Assembly (NCBI GenBank): GCA_035938265.1
Contig: DASZHA010000050.1
Span: forward strand, 1-27,350
Reading direction: 5' to 3'
Source of the DNA: DASZHA01 sp035938265
GTDB taxonomy: Bacteria; Chloroflexota; Dormibacteria; DASZGP01
DNA length: 27,350 nt
Part shown: in pieces, positions 6,390 through 14,544 of the stretch
How positions within the stretch are numbered: position 1 is the stretch's first letter
Layout: each line of letters begins with the position of its first letter
Notes under the pieces: generated by a model
The model's database searches: none
The model's input: only the letters and a program-made list of their open reading frames with translations
What the model was told of the DNA's origin: nothing
Translations under genes and position numbers: made by a program

Positions 6390-7925
6390 ATGCTGCTATG
6401 GGTCCTGTTAGGGCTTGTGGCTGCTGCGGTGCTGGGCGGCGTTATCGCCCTCCTCTTCGTCCGGACCAAGGGCCACGCTGACCTGCGCAAAGCGCAGGCG
6501 TCAGCGGAACGGGCCCGCGCGGACGCTGAAACTGAGGCCAAGGAGATCGTCCTGGCCGCCAAAGAGGAATCGCACCACATCAGAACGAGCGCAGAAAACG
6601 AAGCGCGTGAACGCCAAAGCGAAGTGATCGAGCTGGAGCGCCGCATCCAGGAGCAGGAGGAGTCATTCCTCCGCCGCCTGGAGGAGCTCGAGCAGAGACA
6701 GGTGGCGCTGAAGGGTGCCGAGGAGCAGCTGGCGCGGCAGCAGACATCGCTCGATGAGCGCGATGCCCGCGTCCGCGGTGAGCTGGAGCGAATCTCCGGC
6801 CTGAGCCGAGAGGCGGCTCGCGGCCAGCTCCTGGCCAACCTAGAGCGCGACCTGTCCACCGAAGTCGCCTCCCGGGTCAGGGAAGCCGAAGTCTATGCGC
6901 GTCAGGAAGCTGAGGCGCGGGCTCGCGAAATCGTGGTGACCGCCATCCAGCGGTACGCCGCCGAGCAGACGACGGAGAGCACGGTTGCCGCCGTGCACCT
7001 GCCCAACGAGGAGATGAAGGGCCGCATCATCGGCCGCGAGGGACGCAACATCCGCGCCCTGGAGCTGGCCACCGGTGTGGACCTGATCATCGACGACACG
7101 CCGGAAACGGTGATGATCTCAGCCTTTGACCCGGTTCGCCGGGAGATCGCCCGCACCGCGCTCAGCCAGCTGCTGAGCGACGGCCGGATCCATCCCTCCC
7201 GCATCGAGGAGGTGGTGGTCAAGGCCAAGCGGTCAGTGCAGGCGGAGATCAAACAGGCCGGCGAGGAGGCCCTCTACGAGGCCGGGGTCCACGGAGCCCA
7301 CCCTGAGCTGGTGAGACTCCTGGGATCCCTCCGCTTCCGCACCAGCTTTGGCCAGAACGTCCTCAGTCACTCGAGAGAGGTGGCCGCCCTCTGCGGGATT
7401 GTTTCCGCGGAGCTAGGCTGCTCGCCGGAGGAGCAGGCAATCGCCAAGGAGGCGGGCCTGCTGCACGACATCGGCAAGGCCGTCGACCACGAGGTCGAGG
7501 GCCCCCACGCCATCATCGGTGGCGAGATGCTGCTCCGGCTCGGCCGTTCGCCGGCCATCGTCCATGCGGTGAAGGCTCACCACTACGACGAAGAGCCCTC
7601 CAGCCTGGTAGCGATGCTCGTCATCGCCACCGACGCCATCTCCGCCGCCCGACCGGGCGCGCGTCGAGAGACTCTGAGCAACTACATAAAACGGCTTGAG
7701 AAGCTGGAGACCATCGCCAACTCCTTCCCTGGAGTCGAGCGCTCCTTTGCCGTCCAGGCCGGTAGAGAAATTCGAATCATCGTCAAACCCAACGAGATCG
7801 ACGACCCCACCGCCCAGGTGATGGCGCGAGACATCGTCAAGCGCATCGAGGGTGAGCTGACCTACCCGGGTCAGATCAAGGTGACCGTGATCCGGGAGAC
7901 CCGGGTCGTCGATTACGCCAAATAG
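6390..7925 (+). CDS. rny: Ribonuclease Y
   Basis: RNase Y (511 aa) is a membrane-anchored endoribonuclease that initiates mRNA decay and processing. Domains in order: N-terminal transmembrane helix (about 2-24), a long charged coiled coil (about 28-185, rich in Ala/Glu/Arg heptads), a KH domain with GRIIGREGRN at 211-220, and an HD metal-dependent hydrolase domain with H359-D360 in LLHDIGKAVDHEVEG, plus HSREVAALCG and AHHYDEEP. The length equals that of the Bacillus enzyme. The ATG follows a GAGGTGA ribosome site. The 150-bp upstream region contains a TAAACT (6280-6285) that could be a -10 but lacks a clear -35. A strong terminator follows at once, so rny is separated transcriptionally from ymdB. 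Confidence 0.97.
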   Translation: MLLWVLLGLVAAAVLGGVIALLFVRTKGHADLRKAQASAERARADAETEAKEIVLAAKEESHHIRTSAENEARERQSEVIELERRIQEQEESFLRRLEELEQRQVALKGAEEQLARQQTSLDERDARVRGELERISGLSREAARGQLLANLERDLSTEVASRVREAEVYARQEAEARAREIVVTAIQRYAAEQTTESTVAAVHLPNEEMKGRIIGREGRNIRALELATGVDLIIDDTPETVMISAFDPVRREIARTALSQLLSDGRIHPSRIEEVVVKAKRSVQAEIKQAGEEALYEAGVHGAHPELVRLLGSLRFRTSFGQNVLSHSREVAALCGIVSAELGCSPEEQAIAKEAGLLHDIGKAVDHEVEGPHAIIGGEMLLRLGRSPAIVHAVKAHHYDEEPSSLVAMLVIATDAISAARPGARRETLSNYIKRLEKLETIANSFPGVERSFAVQAGREIRIIVKPNEIDDPTAQVMARDIVKRIEGELTYPGQIKVTVIRETRVVDYAK

Positions 7926-7934
7926 CCCAATTCG

Positions 7935-7973
7935 AAAGGGCGGCGGCCGCAGGGCTCGCCGCCCTTTTTCTTT
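7935..7973 (+). terminator. Rho-independent terminator after rny
   Basis: An 11-bp perfect stem (7935-7945 pairing with 7957-7967, AAAGGGCGGCG against CGCCGCCCTTT) with an 11-nt loop is followed by a T-rich run ending TTTCTTT at 7973. It starts 9 nt after the rny stop. It is the clearest intrinsic terminator in the window. Confidence 0.9.
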
Positions 7974-7986
7974 GACTTCGCGTGGG

Positions 7987-7992
7987 TACCAT
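7987..7992 (+). promoter_or_regulatory. -10 element TACCAT, probable near-leaderless start of ymdB
   Basis: TACCAT fits TANNNT and lies 9 nt before ATG 8002, with no ribosome site in between. It directly follows the rny terminator, so a fresh promoter is needed here. TTGACT (7972-7977) lies only 9 nt upstream and is badly spaced to be its -35. Confidence 0.45.
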
Positions 7993-8001
7993 AAGCGGGC
8001 C

Positions 8002-8805
8002 ATGGGAGACCTGATCAGCATCCTCGCCGTCGGCGACATTGTCGGTCGCCCCGGCCGCCGGGCGGCGGCGGAGATGATTCCGCGCCTTCGCCGGGAGCTG
8101 GACGTGGACATGGTGGTGGCCAATGGCGAGAACGCCTCCGGTGGCTTCGGTCTCAGTCTCTCGGGGGCGCGGGAGCTGTTCAACGCTGGCATTGACGTGA
8201 TCACCAGCGGCAACCACATCTGGGACCAGAAGGAGATCATCGGCGCCCTCGATGAGATCCCGGTGCTGCGTCCTATGAACTATCCGCCGGGGACGCCGGG
8301 GCGCGGCTACCTGGTCCACGACCTCGGCGGGAAGGGCGCAGTGGCCATCGGCAACGTCCAGGGACTGGTCTTCATGCCCTCGATCGACTCGCCCTTTCGC
8401 GCCATGGACGACTTCCTTAAGGCCACCGCTGATAAGCGCGTGCGGCTGGTCGACATCCACGCCGAGGCGACCAGTGAGAAGCAGGCGATGGCGCACTACC
8501 TCGACGGCAAGGTGAGCGTCGTCTGGGGTACCCACACCCACACCCCGACCGCCGATAACCGCGTCCTGGCCGGGGGCACCGCCTTCGTCAGCGACCTCGG
8601 CATGGTCGGTCCCCAGGACGGCGTCATCGGGATGGACCCCGAATCGTCGCTGCAGCGCTTCCTCACCGGCATCCCTCAGCGCTTCAAAGTCGGCAAGGGC
8701 AGGGTGACTTTCAATTCGGTTGTGGTTAGAATCAGCGGCACCTCCGGCCAGGCTGAGAGCATCGAACGCATAGACCACCTGATCGACGTCTCACCCGCCG
8801 ACTGA
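8002..8805 (+). CDS. ymdB: YmdB-type metallophosphoesterase
   Basis: The 267-aa protein belongs to the TIGR00282 calcineurin-like family. In Bacillus, YmdB hydrolyses 2',3'- and 3',5'-cyclic nucleotides and affects biofilm and motility decisions. Metal-binding motifs are visible: GDIVGRPGR (D12), NGEN (41-44), SGNHIWD, HAEATSEKQ, and GTHTHTPTADNRVL. The frame stays open 10 codons upstream to ATG 7972, but that start would lie inside the terminator T-run, and the conserved N-terminus begins at ATG 8002. The rny-ymdB-spoVS order matches Bacillus. spoVS begins 2 nt after the stop, so the two are almost certainly co-translated. Confidence 0.95.
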   Translation: MGDLISILAVGDIVGRPGRRAAAEMIPRLRRELDVDMVVANGENASGGFGLSLSGARELFNAGIDVITSGNHIWDQKEIIGALDEIPVLRPMNYPPGTPGRGYLVHDLGGKGAVAIGNVQGLVFMPSIDSPFRAMDDFLKATADKRVRLVDIHAEATSEKQAMAHYLDGKVSVVWGTHTHTPTADNRVLAGGTAFVSDLGMVGPQDGVIGMDPESSLQRFLTGIPQRFKVGKGRVTFNSVVVRISGTSGQAESIERIDHLIDVSPAD

Positions 8806-8807
8806 CG

Positions 8808-9077
8808 ATGCAGACAGTGGAAATACTCAAAGTCTCAGCAACATCCAAGCCCGTTGCGGTGGCGGGAGCCATCGCGGGAGTGGTCCGTACGCAGTCACGC
8901 GTCGAGGTCCAGGCCATCGGCGCCGGCGCCATCAACCAGGCGGTGAAGGCCATCGCCATCTCCCGCGGCTACGTCGCTCCCGGCGGCATCGACCTGGTCT
9001 GCATCCCATCGTTCATCGACATCTCGATTGACGGCGAGGAGCGGACCGGCATCAGACTGCTGGTCGAATCCCGCTGA
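8808..9077 (+). CDS. spoVS: Stage V sporulation protein S family protein
   Basis: The protein has 89 aa, close to the usual 86, and matches along its whole length: VEILKVSATSKPVAVAGAIAGVVR, QAIGAGAINQAVKAIAISRGYVAPGG, DLVCIPSFIDISIDGEERTGIRL. SpoVS is an Alba-like small protein. In Bacillus it influences septation and spore coat assembly, but it is also widespread in non-sporulating bacteria (Thermus, Chloroflexi), so its presence here does not show sporulation. ATG lies 2 nt after the ymdB stop and has no clear ribosome site, pointing to translational coupling. Confidence 0.95.
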   Translation: MQTVEILKVSATSKPVAVAGAIAGVVRTQSRVEVQAIGAGAINQAVKAIAISRGYVAPGGIDLVCIPSFIDISIDGEERTGIRLLVESR

Positions 9078-9103
9078 GCCCGGCCGCCCCCGACCCCGAC
9101 CGA

Positions 9104-9109
9104 TAAGCT
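9104..9109 (+). promoter_or_regulatory. -10 element TAAGCT, probable leaderless start of mutS
   Basis: TAAGCT fits TANNNT, with 7 nt (AGCGGGG) to ATG 9117. It fixes the mutS start at 9117 and so implies that the repeat just inside the gene is translated. Confidence 0.45.
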
Positions 9110-9116
9110 AGCGGGG

Positions 9117-11804
9117 ATGGGGCAGGGACTGATCCAGGAGGAGCCCGGGACCAGCGCGATCGATGTTGAAGGCCGCCCTGCAAGGGGCGGCGGCAATGTT
9201 GAAGGCCGCCCTGCAAAGGGCGGAGGCAAGGGCCCCAGCCCGGTCCTGCAGCAGTACCTCCAGGCCAAGGCCGAGCACCCCGAGGCGGTGCTCCTCTTTC
9301 GCCTCGGCGACTTCTTCGAGACCTTCCAGGACGATGCCCAGGCGGCGTCGGCGATCCTTGGCATCACCCTGACCTCGCGCGACTTCGGCCGGGCCGGCCG
9401 CCACCCGATGGCCGGCTTCCCGGCGCACAGCGCCGAGGGCCACATCGCCAAGCTCCTGGCGGCGGGCCGCGCGGTGGCGGTCTGCGACCAGGTCGAAGAG
9501 GCGTCGGCGGCCAAGGGCCTGGTGCGGCGCGAGATCACCAGGGTGTTGACCCCCGGGACCCTCACGGAAGGCTCCCTCCTCGACCCGTCCCGGGAGAACC
9601 CGCTGGTGGCGCTGGCCTGGGACGAGACGCGGATCGGGATCGCCCTGCTGGAGGTCTCAACCGGGCGCGTTGAGCTCACCGAGATCCCCGCGGGCCAGCT
9701 CGACATCCTCGCCGAGGCGATTGGACGCATCTCCCCGTCGGAGGTGTTGGTGCCGGAGGCGGGAGAGTCGGCCGTCGAGGCCTGGCGGCCCGCCGGCGCG
9801 CGCTGGACCGTCGCGCGGCTCGAGGATTGGCGCTTCGAATCCAGCCGGGGGCGGATGCGCGCCCTGGAGGCGCTCGGCGTCGTCAACCTGGCGGGCTTCG
9901 ATTGCAACGACCTGGAGCCTGCCCTGGGGGCTTTTGGCGCGGCGCTCGACTACCTGGAGCGCAACCACCTGTCGCTGCCCGCGGACGTCATCCGTTTGCG
10001 CCGGGCCCGGGTGGAGGACAGGATGCACCTCGACACGCCCACGATCGCCAACCTGGAGCTGACCGAGGCGCTTGGCGGCGGGGGGCGCGGTCTGCTCGAG
10101 ATGGTGGACCGCACCCGGACCCCGATGGGCGCGCGGCGACTCCGCGGCTGGCTGCTGGCACCGCTGGTCGACGTTGCCGCCATCGACGAGCGCCTGGTCG
10201 CGGTCGAGGCCCTGACCGTCGAAGACGAGCTGCGGGCGGAGCTGGCGTCAGAGCTCAGACGCGTGCGTGACATCGAGCGACTGACCACGCGGACAGTGCA
10301 GCAGCGGTCGACACCCCGCGACCTCGGCGCGATACGTGACTCCCTGCCGGCACTGGAGCGAGTACGCGTATTGCTGGAGGCCACCCCGGCCTCGCGGCTG
10401 GCGCTGGACCGCGACCGCATCGAGATCGAGGCCGACCTGGAGCGCCTCCTCTTCGACGCCCTGGAAACCGACCTGCCGGTGACGGCGTCCGAAGGCGGCC
10501 TGATTCGAGCCGGGTTCGATCCCAAACTCGACGAGCTGCGGCAGTCGATCAGGGACGCCCAGGAGTGGATCGCGGGCCTGGATGCGCTGGAGCGCGAGGC
10601 GACCGGGATCAGGGGGCTCAAGGTGGGCTTCAACCGCGTCTTCGGCTACTACCTCGAGGTCAGCAACGCCAACCGACTCCCGGTCCCGGATCGTTTTGTT
10701 CGCAAGCAGACGCTGGCCGGCGCCGAGCGCTACATCACCCCGGAGCTAAAGGAGAAGGAGAGCGTTGTGCTCAACGGCGAGCAGGCCATCTTCGCCCGTG
10801 AGCGCGAGGTGTTCGCTGAGGTGTGCGCCGCCGTCGCCCGCCGCGCCTCCAAACTGCTCGAATCAGCCGACGCCGTCGCTGATCTTGACGCCCTGCTCAG
10901 CCTGGCACTGGCGGCGCTCGAACATCGCTGGACGCGACCGGAGGTCGATGCCGGCTTTGACATCGCCATTACGGCAGGCCGCCATCCGCTGGTGGAGGAG
11001 GCGCTGGGGCCAGGGAACTTCGTCGCCAACGACGTCGACCTGGCGGAGGACCGGCGGCTGGTGCTGCTGACCGGTCCCAACATGGCCGGCAAGTCGACCT
11101 ACCTGCGCCAGATCGGGCTGCTTGTGCTCCTGGCCCAGGTGGGCAGCTTTGTCCCGGCCGCCAGCGCGCGCGTTGGTGTCGTGGACCGCATCTTCACCAG
11201 GGTTGGGGCCCAGGACAGCATCGCCACCGGCATGTCGACATTCATGGTCGAGATGGTCGAGACCGCGAACATCCTCAACCACGCGACGCCGCGGAGCCTG
11301 GTGGTGATCGATGAGATCGGCCGGGGCACCAGCACCTACGACGGCATGAGCATCGCCCAGGCGGTCGTGGAGCAACTCCATGACTCACCGCGCCTCGGCT
11401 GCAAGGTGCTCTTTGCCACGCACTTCCACGAGCTGACCGCGCTGGAGCGCAGCCTGCCCGCGCTGCGCAACCATCGCGTCGAGGTCAGCGAGGAAGGTGG
11501 CAGCGTCACCTTCCTGCATCGCATTGTCCCGGGCGGGGCCGACCGCAGCTATGGCATCCACGTCGCCGAGATCGCCGGCCTGCCGCCGGCGGCCACGCGG
11601 CGGGCCCGCGAGGTGCTGGCCGAGCTGGAGGCTGCGCGACCACTGAGCGACCGTGGACCTGGCGGCGGGGGGAACCAGCTGAGCCTGCCGATCGCCGCCC
11701 GCCACCCGGTCGTCGATCGGCTCGATGAGCTCGAGATCGAAAACATGAGCCCGCTCGACGCCCTCAACCGCCTGGCCGACCTCAAGCGCCTGGTCGAGCG
11801 GTGA
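9117..11804 (+). CDS. mutS: DNA mismatch repair protein MutS
   Basis: MutS (895 aa) recognises mismatches and recruits MutL. The mismatch-binding N-domain starts at about residue 41 (SPVLQQYLQAKAEHPEAVLLFRLGDFFETF) with the Phe-x-Glu wedge F66-F67-E68. The connector, lever and clamp regions follow. The ATPase domain holds Walker A GPNMAGKST (653-661), the ST motif around MSTFMVEMVET, Walker B LVVIDEIGRGTSTYDG and FATHFHELT. A shortened MutL/beta-clamp-type C-terminal region ends in PLDALNRLADLKRLVER. The first 40 residues are non-canonical and include an 11-residue tandem repeat (16-26 and 27-37). No other start exists in frame before the conserved domain. The stop overlaps mutL as GTGA. Confidence 0.97.
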   Translation: MGQGLIQEEPGTSAIDVEGRPARGGGNVEGRPAKGGGKGPSPVLQQYLQAKAEHPEAVLLFRLGDFFETFQDDAQAASAILGITLTSRDFGRAGRHPMAGFPAHSAEGHIAKLLAAGRAVAVCDQVEEASAAKGLVRREITRVLTPGTLTEGSLLDPSRENPLVALAWDETRIGIALLEVSTGRVELTEIPAGQLDILAEAIGRISPSEVLVPEAGESAVEAWRPAGARWTVARLEDWRFESSRGRMRALEALGVVNLAGFDCNDLEPALGAFGAALDYLERNHLSLPADVIRLRRARVEDRMHLDTPTIANLELTEALGGGGRGLLEMVDRTRTPMGARRLRGWLLAPLVDVAAIDERLVAVEALTVEDELRAELASELRRVRDIERLTTRTVQQRSTPRDLGAIRDSLPALERVRVLLEATPASRLALDRDRIEIEADLERLLFDALETDLPVTASEGGLIRAGFDPKLDELRQSIRDAQEWIAGLDALEREATGIRGLKVGFNRVFGYYLEVSNANRLPVPDRFVRKQTLAGAERYITPELKEKESVVLNGEQAIFAREREVFAEVCAAVARRASKLLESADAVADLDALLSLALAALEHRWTRPEVDAGFDIAITAGRHPLVEEALGPGNFVANDVDLAEDRRLVLLTGPNMAGKSTYLRQIGLLVLLAQVGSFVPAASARVGVVDRIFTRVGAQDSIATGMSTFMVEMVETANILNHATPRSLVVIDEIGRGTSTYDGMSIAQAVVEQLHDSPRLGCKVLFATHFHELTALERSLPALRNHRVEVSEEGGSVTFLHRIVPGGADRSYGIHVAEIAGLPPAATRRAREVLAELEAARPLSDRGPGGGGNQLSLPIAARHPVVDRLDELEIENMSPLDALNRLADLKRLVER
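9163..9228 (+). repeat. In-frame tandem palindromic repeat (2 x 33 bp) in mutS
   Basis: Copies 9163-9195 and 9196-9228 are identical at 31 of 33 positions. Each contains an inverted repeat: GCCGCCC (9172-9178) with GGGCGGC (9185-9191) in copy 1, and CCGCCCT (9206-9212) with AGGGCGG (9217-9223) in copy 2. The unit is 11 codons, giving DVEGRPARGGG then NVEGRPAKGGG, so frame is kept. The element lies outside the conserved MutS fold. Confidence 0.85.
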
Positions 11805-13567
11805 CGATCCGCCGGCTGTCGCCCGCGGTGGCCGACGCGATTGCGGCCGGCGAGGTCGTGGAACGACCGGCATCGGTGGTGAAGGAGCTGGTAGAGAACG
11901 CGCTCGACGCCGGCGCCAGGAGCGTTGAGATCGAGCTCGCGGGTGCGGGACAGGAGCGAGTCACGGTCACCGATGACGGTGGCGGCATCGCCGCTGCAGA
12001 GCTGGCGCTGGCGGTGACCCGACACGCGACCTCGAAGCTGGAGAAGGTGCAGGACCTGGCGGCGGTGGGGACGCTGGGTTTCCGCGGCGAGGCCTTGGCC
12101 AGTATCGCCGCCGTTTCCCGCCTGGAGCTGCGCAGCTGCACCGGCGACGGAACCGGGGCCATGGTCCGCGCCGAACATGGTGAGGTGGGCAGTTCCGGCG
12201 CCGCACCGCCGGTGCCCGGGACCCGCGTCGAGGTTCGCGGCCTGTTCGAGAACACGCCGGCTCGGCGAGCATTCCTCAAGCGGCCCGCCACCGAGACAGC
12301 CGCGGCGGTCCGCGTGGTGGCGGCGCTGGCGCTGTGCCATCCGAAGGTCGCCTTCAGGGTCAGTGCGGACGGGCGCCGGGTCCTCGATGCGCCCGGCGAT
12401 GGTGACCTCGGCCGCACCTTCCGTGGCCTTCACCGTGGCGTCGGCGCCTTGCTGCACGTGGACGGCGCGCGGGGCGCGGCACGCGTCGCCGGTGTGCTGG
12501 GCGAGCCCGCCGACTGCCGCCGCAGCCGCGACCACCTGTACCTGGCGGTCAACGGCCGCCCGGTGGCCAACCGCACCCTTGCGTTCGCCGTGGAGCAGGC
12601 CTTCCGTGGGCTGGTCGAGCCTGGTCGCTTCCCGGTCGGCACGCTGGACATCGAGTTGCCGGCCGAGCTGGTCGACGTCAACGTCCACCCGACCAAGCGC
12701 GAGGTTCGCTTCCGCGAGGACCGCCTCCTCTTCGGGCTGGTGCAGGAGGCGTGCCTGGCGGCCCTCTCCCAGAGCTCGGCCTATGCCGGAGCAGCCCTCT
12801 TCGCGGGTGGACGCGGAGAGATTGTGGCTGAGCTTGGAGGAGGAGCCGTTGTCGCGGAGGCCACGCCGCCGCAGTACGCCAACGCTGCTGGTTTTGGGGC
12901 TGTGGCCACGAGCGCAGCGGCGGTTCGCCAGCTGCCCCTGGCCGCCGAAACCGCCCCCGACGACCTGGCCGCGGTCGAGCTGAAGCGCGGCCCATTCCGG
13001 CTCATCGGCCAGGTTATGGACAGCTACATAGTCGCCGAGGGCCCGGATGGCCTGGTGCTGGTAGACCAGCATGCGGCCCACGAGCGCGTTCTCTTCAACC
13101 AGCTGCAGGCGGTGCGCGAGGCCGGCGGCGCCCGGCAGGTGCAGCCAATGCTGGTGCCGAGCCTCCTGCACCTGACCCCGGTCCAGGCCGCGTACCTGGC
13201 GGACGCCCGCGACGACCTGGCCGCCGCCGGGATCGTCGTCGAGGAATTCGGCGCCGATGCCGCCCGACTGGTCGCCCACGACCCGCGCCTCCCCGCCAGC
13301 GGCCTTGACCGCATCGCCCTCGACGTGCTCGACAGCCTGATTTCCGAGTCCAAGGAGCTGGACCACGTGCGCCGCCTGGAGCGTACAACTTACACGGTGG
13401 CCTGCCACGCGGCCATCAGGTTCGGGCAGCGACTCTCGCGTGAGGAAATGGAGGGCCTGTTGCGCCAGCTCGAGGTGGCCGACCCCGGCATCAGCTGCCC
13501 GCACGGTCGGCCGACGCTCCTCGAGATTTCGGAGGGGCAGCTGCGGCGCGAGTTCCGCAGAAGCTGA
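11801..13567 (+). CDS. mutL: DNA mismatch repair protein MutL
   Basis: MutL (588 aa) is the GHKL ATPase coupling mismatch recognition to strand removal. N-terminal motifs are visible: AIAAGEVVERPASVVKELVENALDAGA, DDGGGI, HATSKLEKVQDLAAVGTLGFRGEALASIAAVS, and the VNVHPTKREVRF block. A variable Ala/Gly-rich linker leads to the C-terminal dimerisation/endonuclease domain with DQHAAHERVLFN (422-433), ACHAAIRFGQRLSREEM and CPHGRPT. The nuclease motif DQHA-x2-E-x4-E has Asn433 in place of its last Glu, while the ACH and CPHGRP motifs remain. The GTG start overlaps the mutS stop by 4 bp, so the pair is translationally coupled. Confidence 0.97.
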   Translation: MTIRRLSPAVADAIAAGEVVERPASVVKELVENALDAGARSVEIELAGAGQERVTVTDDGGGIAAAELALAVTRHATSKLEKVQDLAAVGTLGFRGEALASIAAVSRLELRSCTGDGTGAMVRAEHGEVGSSGAAPPVPGTRVEVRGLFENTPARRAFLKRPATETAAAVRVVAALALCHPKVAFRVSADGRRVLDAPGDGDLGRTFRGLHRGVGALLHVDGARGAARVAGVLGEPADCRRSRDHLYLAVNGRPVANRTLAFAVEQAFRGLVEPGRFPVGTLDIELPAELVDVNVHPTKREVRFREDRLLFGLVQEACLAALSQSSAYAGAALFAGGRGEIVAELGGGAVVAEATPPQYANAAGFGAVATSAAAVRQLPLAAETAPDDLAAVELKRGPFRLIGQVMDSYIVAEGPDGLVLVDQHAAHERVLFNQLQAVREAGGARQVQPMLVPSLLHLTPVQAAYLADARDDLAAAGIVVEEFGADAARLVAHDPRLPASGLDRIALDVLDSLISESKELDHVRRLERTTYTVACHAAIRFGQRLSREEMEGLLRQLEVADPGISCPHGRPTLLEISEGQLRREFRRS

Positions 13568-13641
13568 CTGGGGCTGCCGCGCCTCTGCCACTGAGTGGCC
13601 GGGGTCCGGCGGGCCATCGCCACGCCGGCGTCGCCGGGCGG

Positions 13642-14544
13642 GTGCTGGCGATTGTCGGCCCCACCGGGGTGGGCAAGACCGCGGTCGCCGTCGGCGTGTG
13701 CCAGGCGATGGGTGGCGAGATCATCTCGATCGATTCGCGCCAGGTCTTCCGGGGCATCGAAGTCGCCAGCAATGCGCCCACCGTCGAGGACCTCGGCGGG
13801 ATCAGGTGCCACCTCGTTGGTGTTCTCGAGCCTTCCGAAAAGGTTGACGCCGCCCGGTATATCAAGATGGCTCGGCCGGTCCTGGCCCAGGTTCGCATTG
13901 ACGGCAGCCTGGCGGTCCTGACGGCTGGGACCGGCCTCTACCTCAAGGCGCTGCTGGAGGACCTTCCCCTGGGCGGGATGACACCCAGGCCGGAGGAGCG
14001 GGCAAGGCTGGAAGCTCGCGCCGCCAGTGACCTGCCCGCGCTGTTCGCCGAGTTGGAGCGGCTCGACCCCAAGGCGGCCGGTGCGATCGATCCCAAAAAC
14101 CCGGTGCGTGTGGTGCGCGCCCTCGAGCTGGTGTTGGGGCGCGCCGCCGACGCGAGCCAAGCCACTCCCGCGCCGCGCCCCATCCCCGCCATCAAGGTCG
14201 GCTTGACCGCGCCCCGTGACGTCCTCTACCAGTGGATCGACGCTCGCGTGGGCGGCATGCTGGAGCGCGGCTGGCGTGAGGAGGTGGAGAGCCTGCTGGC
14301 GATGGGAATAGACCCTCGACGTCAAGCCTTCTCTGGGTTAGGCGTGGCAGAGATGGCAGAGGTGGTGGAGGGGCGGATGGCGCTCGATGAGGCGCGTGCC
14401 GTTATCTCCACCAAGACGCGCAACTACGCCAAGCGGCAGCTGACCTGGTTCCGGGCCGATCCTGAGATCGAATGGATCGACGTGACGGCAACAGGTGGGT
14501 CGGATATCGTTGATCGCGTGTCCACCATGTTGGCCAAGAAATGA
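13642..14544 (+). CDS. miaA: tRNA dimethylallyltransferase
   Basis: MiaA (300 aa) transfers the dimethylallyl group from DMAPP to A37 of tRNAs reading UNN codons. The P-loop GPTGVGKT occupies residues 6-13. IISIDSRQVFRGIEVASNAP corresponds to the DSxQxY/F region, HLVGVLEPSEKVDAARY to the HLID/AAxF region, and GTGLYLKALLEDLP to the substrate-binding block. The C-terminal part (RNYAKRQLTWFRADPEIEWID) is typical. GTG 13642 is the only ATG/GTG/TTG near the domain edge. The frame is open into the mutL end, but only CTG codons occur there, and the ribosome site is weak. The stop overlaps dapF as ATGA. In Bacillus hfq follows miaA; here it is absent. Confidence 0.95.
   Translation: MLAIVGPTGVGKTAVAVGVCQAMGGEIISIDSRQVFRGIEVASNAPTVEDLGGIRCHLVGVLEPSEKVDAARYIKMARPVLAQVRIDGSLAVLTAGTGLYLKALLEDLPLGGMTPRPEERARLEARAASDLPALFAELERLDPKAAGAIDPKNPVRVVRALELVLGRAADASQATPAPRPIPAIKVGLTAPRDVLYQWIDARVGGMLERGWREEVESLLAMGIDPRRQAFSGLGVAEMAEVVEGRMALDEARAVISTKTRNYAKRQLTWFRADPEIEWIDVTATGGSDIVDRVSTMLAKK

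Noticed and set aside
8808..9077. spoVS as evidence of sporulation
   Set aside because: SpoVS is widespread in non-sporulating bacteria, and no other sporulation gene is present.
9163..9228. CRISPR-like repeat
   Set aside because: There are only two directly adjacent copies, no spacers and no cas genes, and the repeat is inside a coding frame.
11549..13591. A 680-codon open frame on the minus strand across the mutS end and mutL
   Set aside because: Same reason: it is antisense to well-conserved mutS and mutL, its composition is biased, and it has no domain or start signal.
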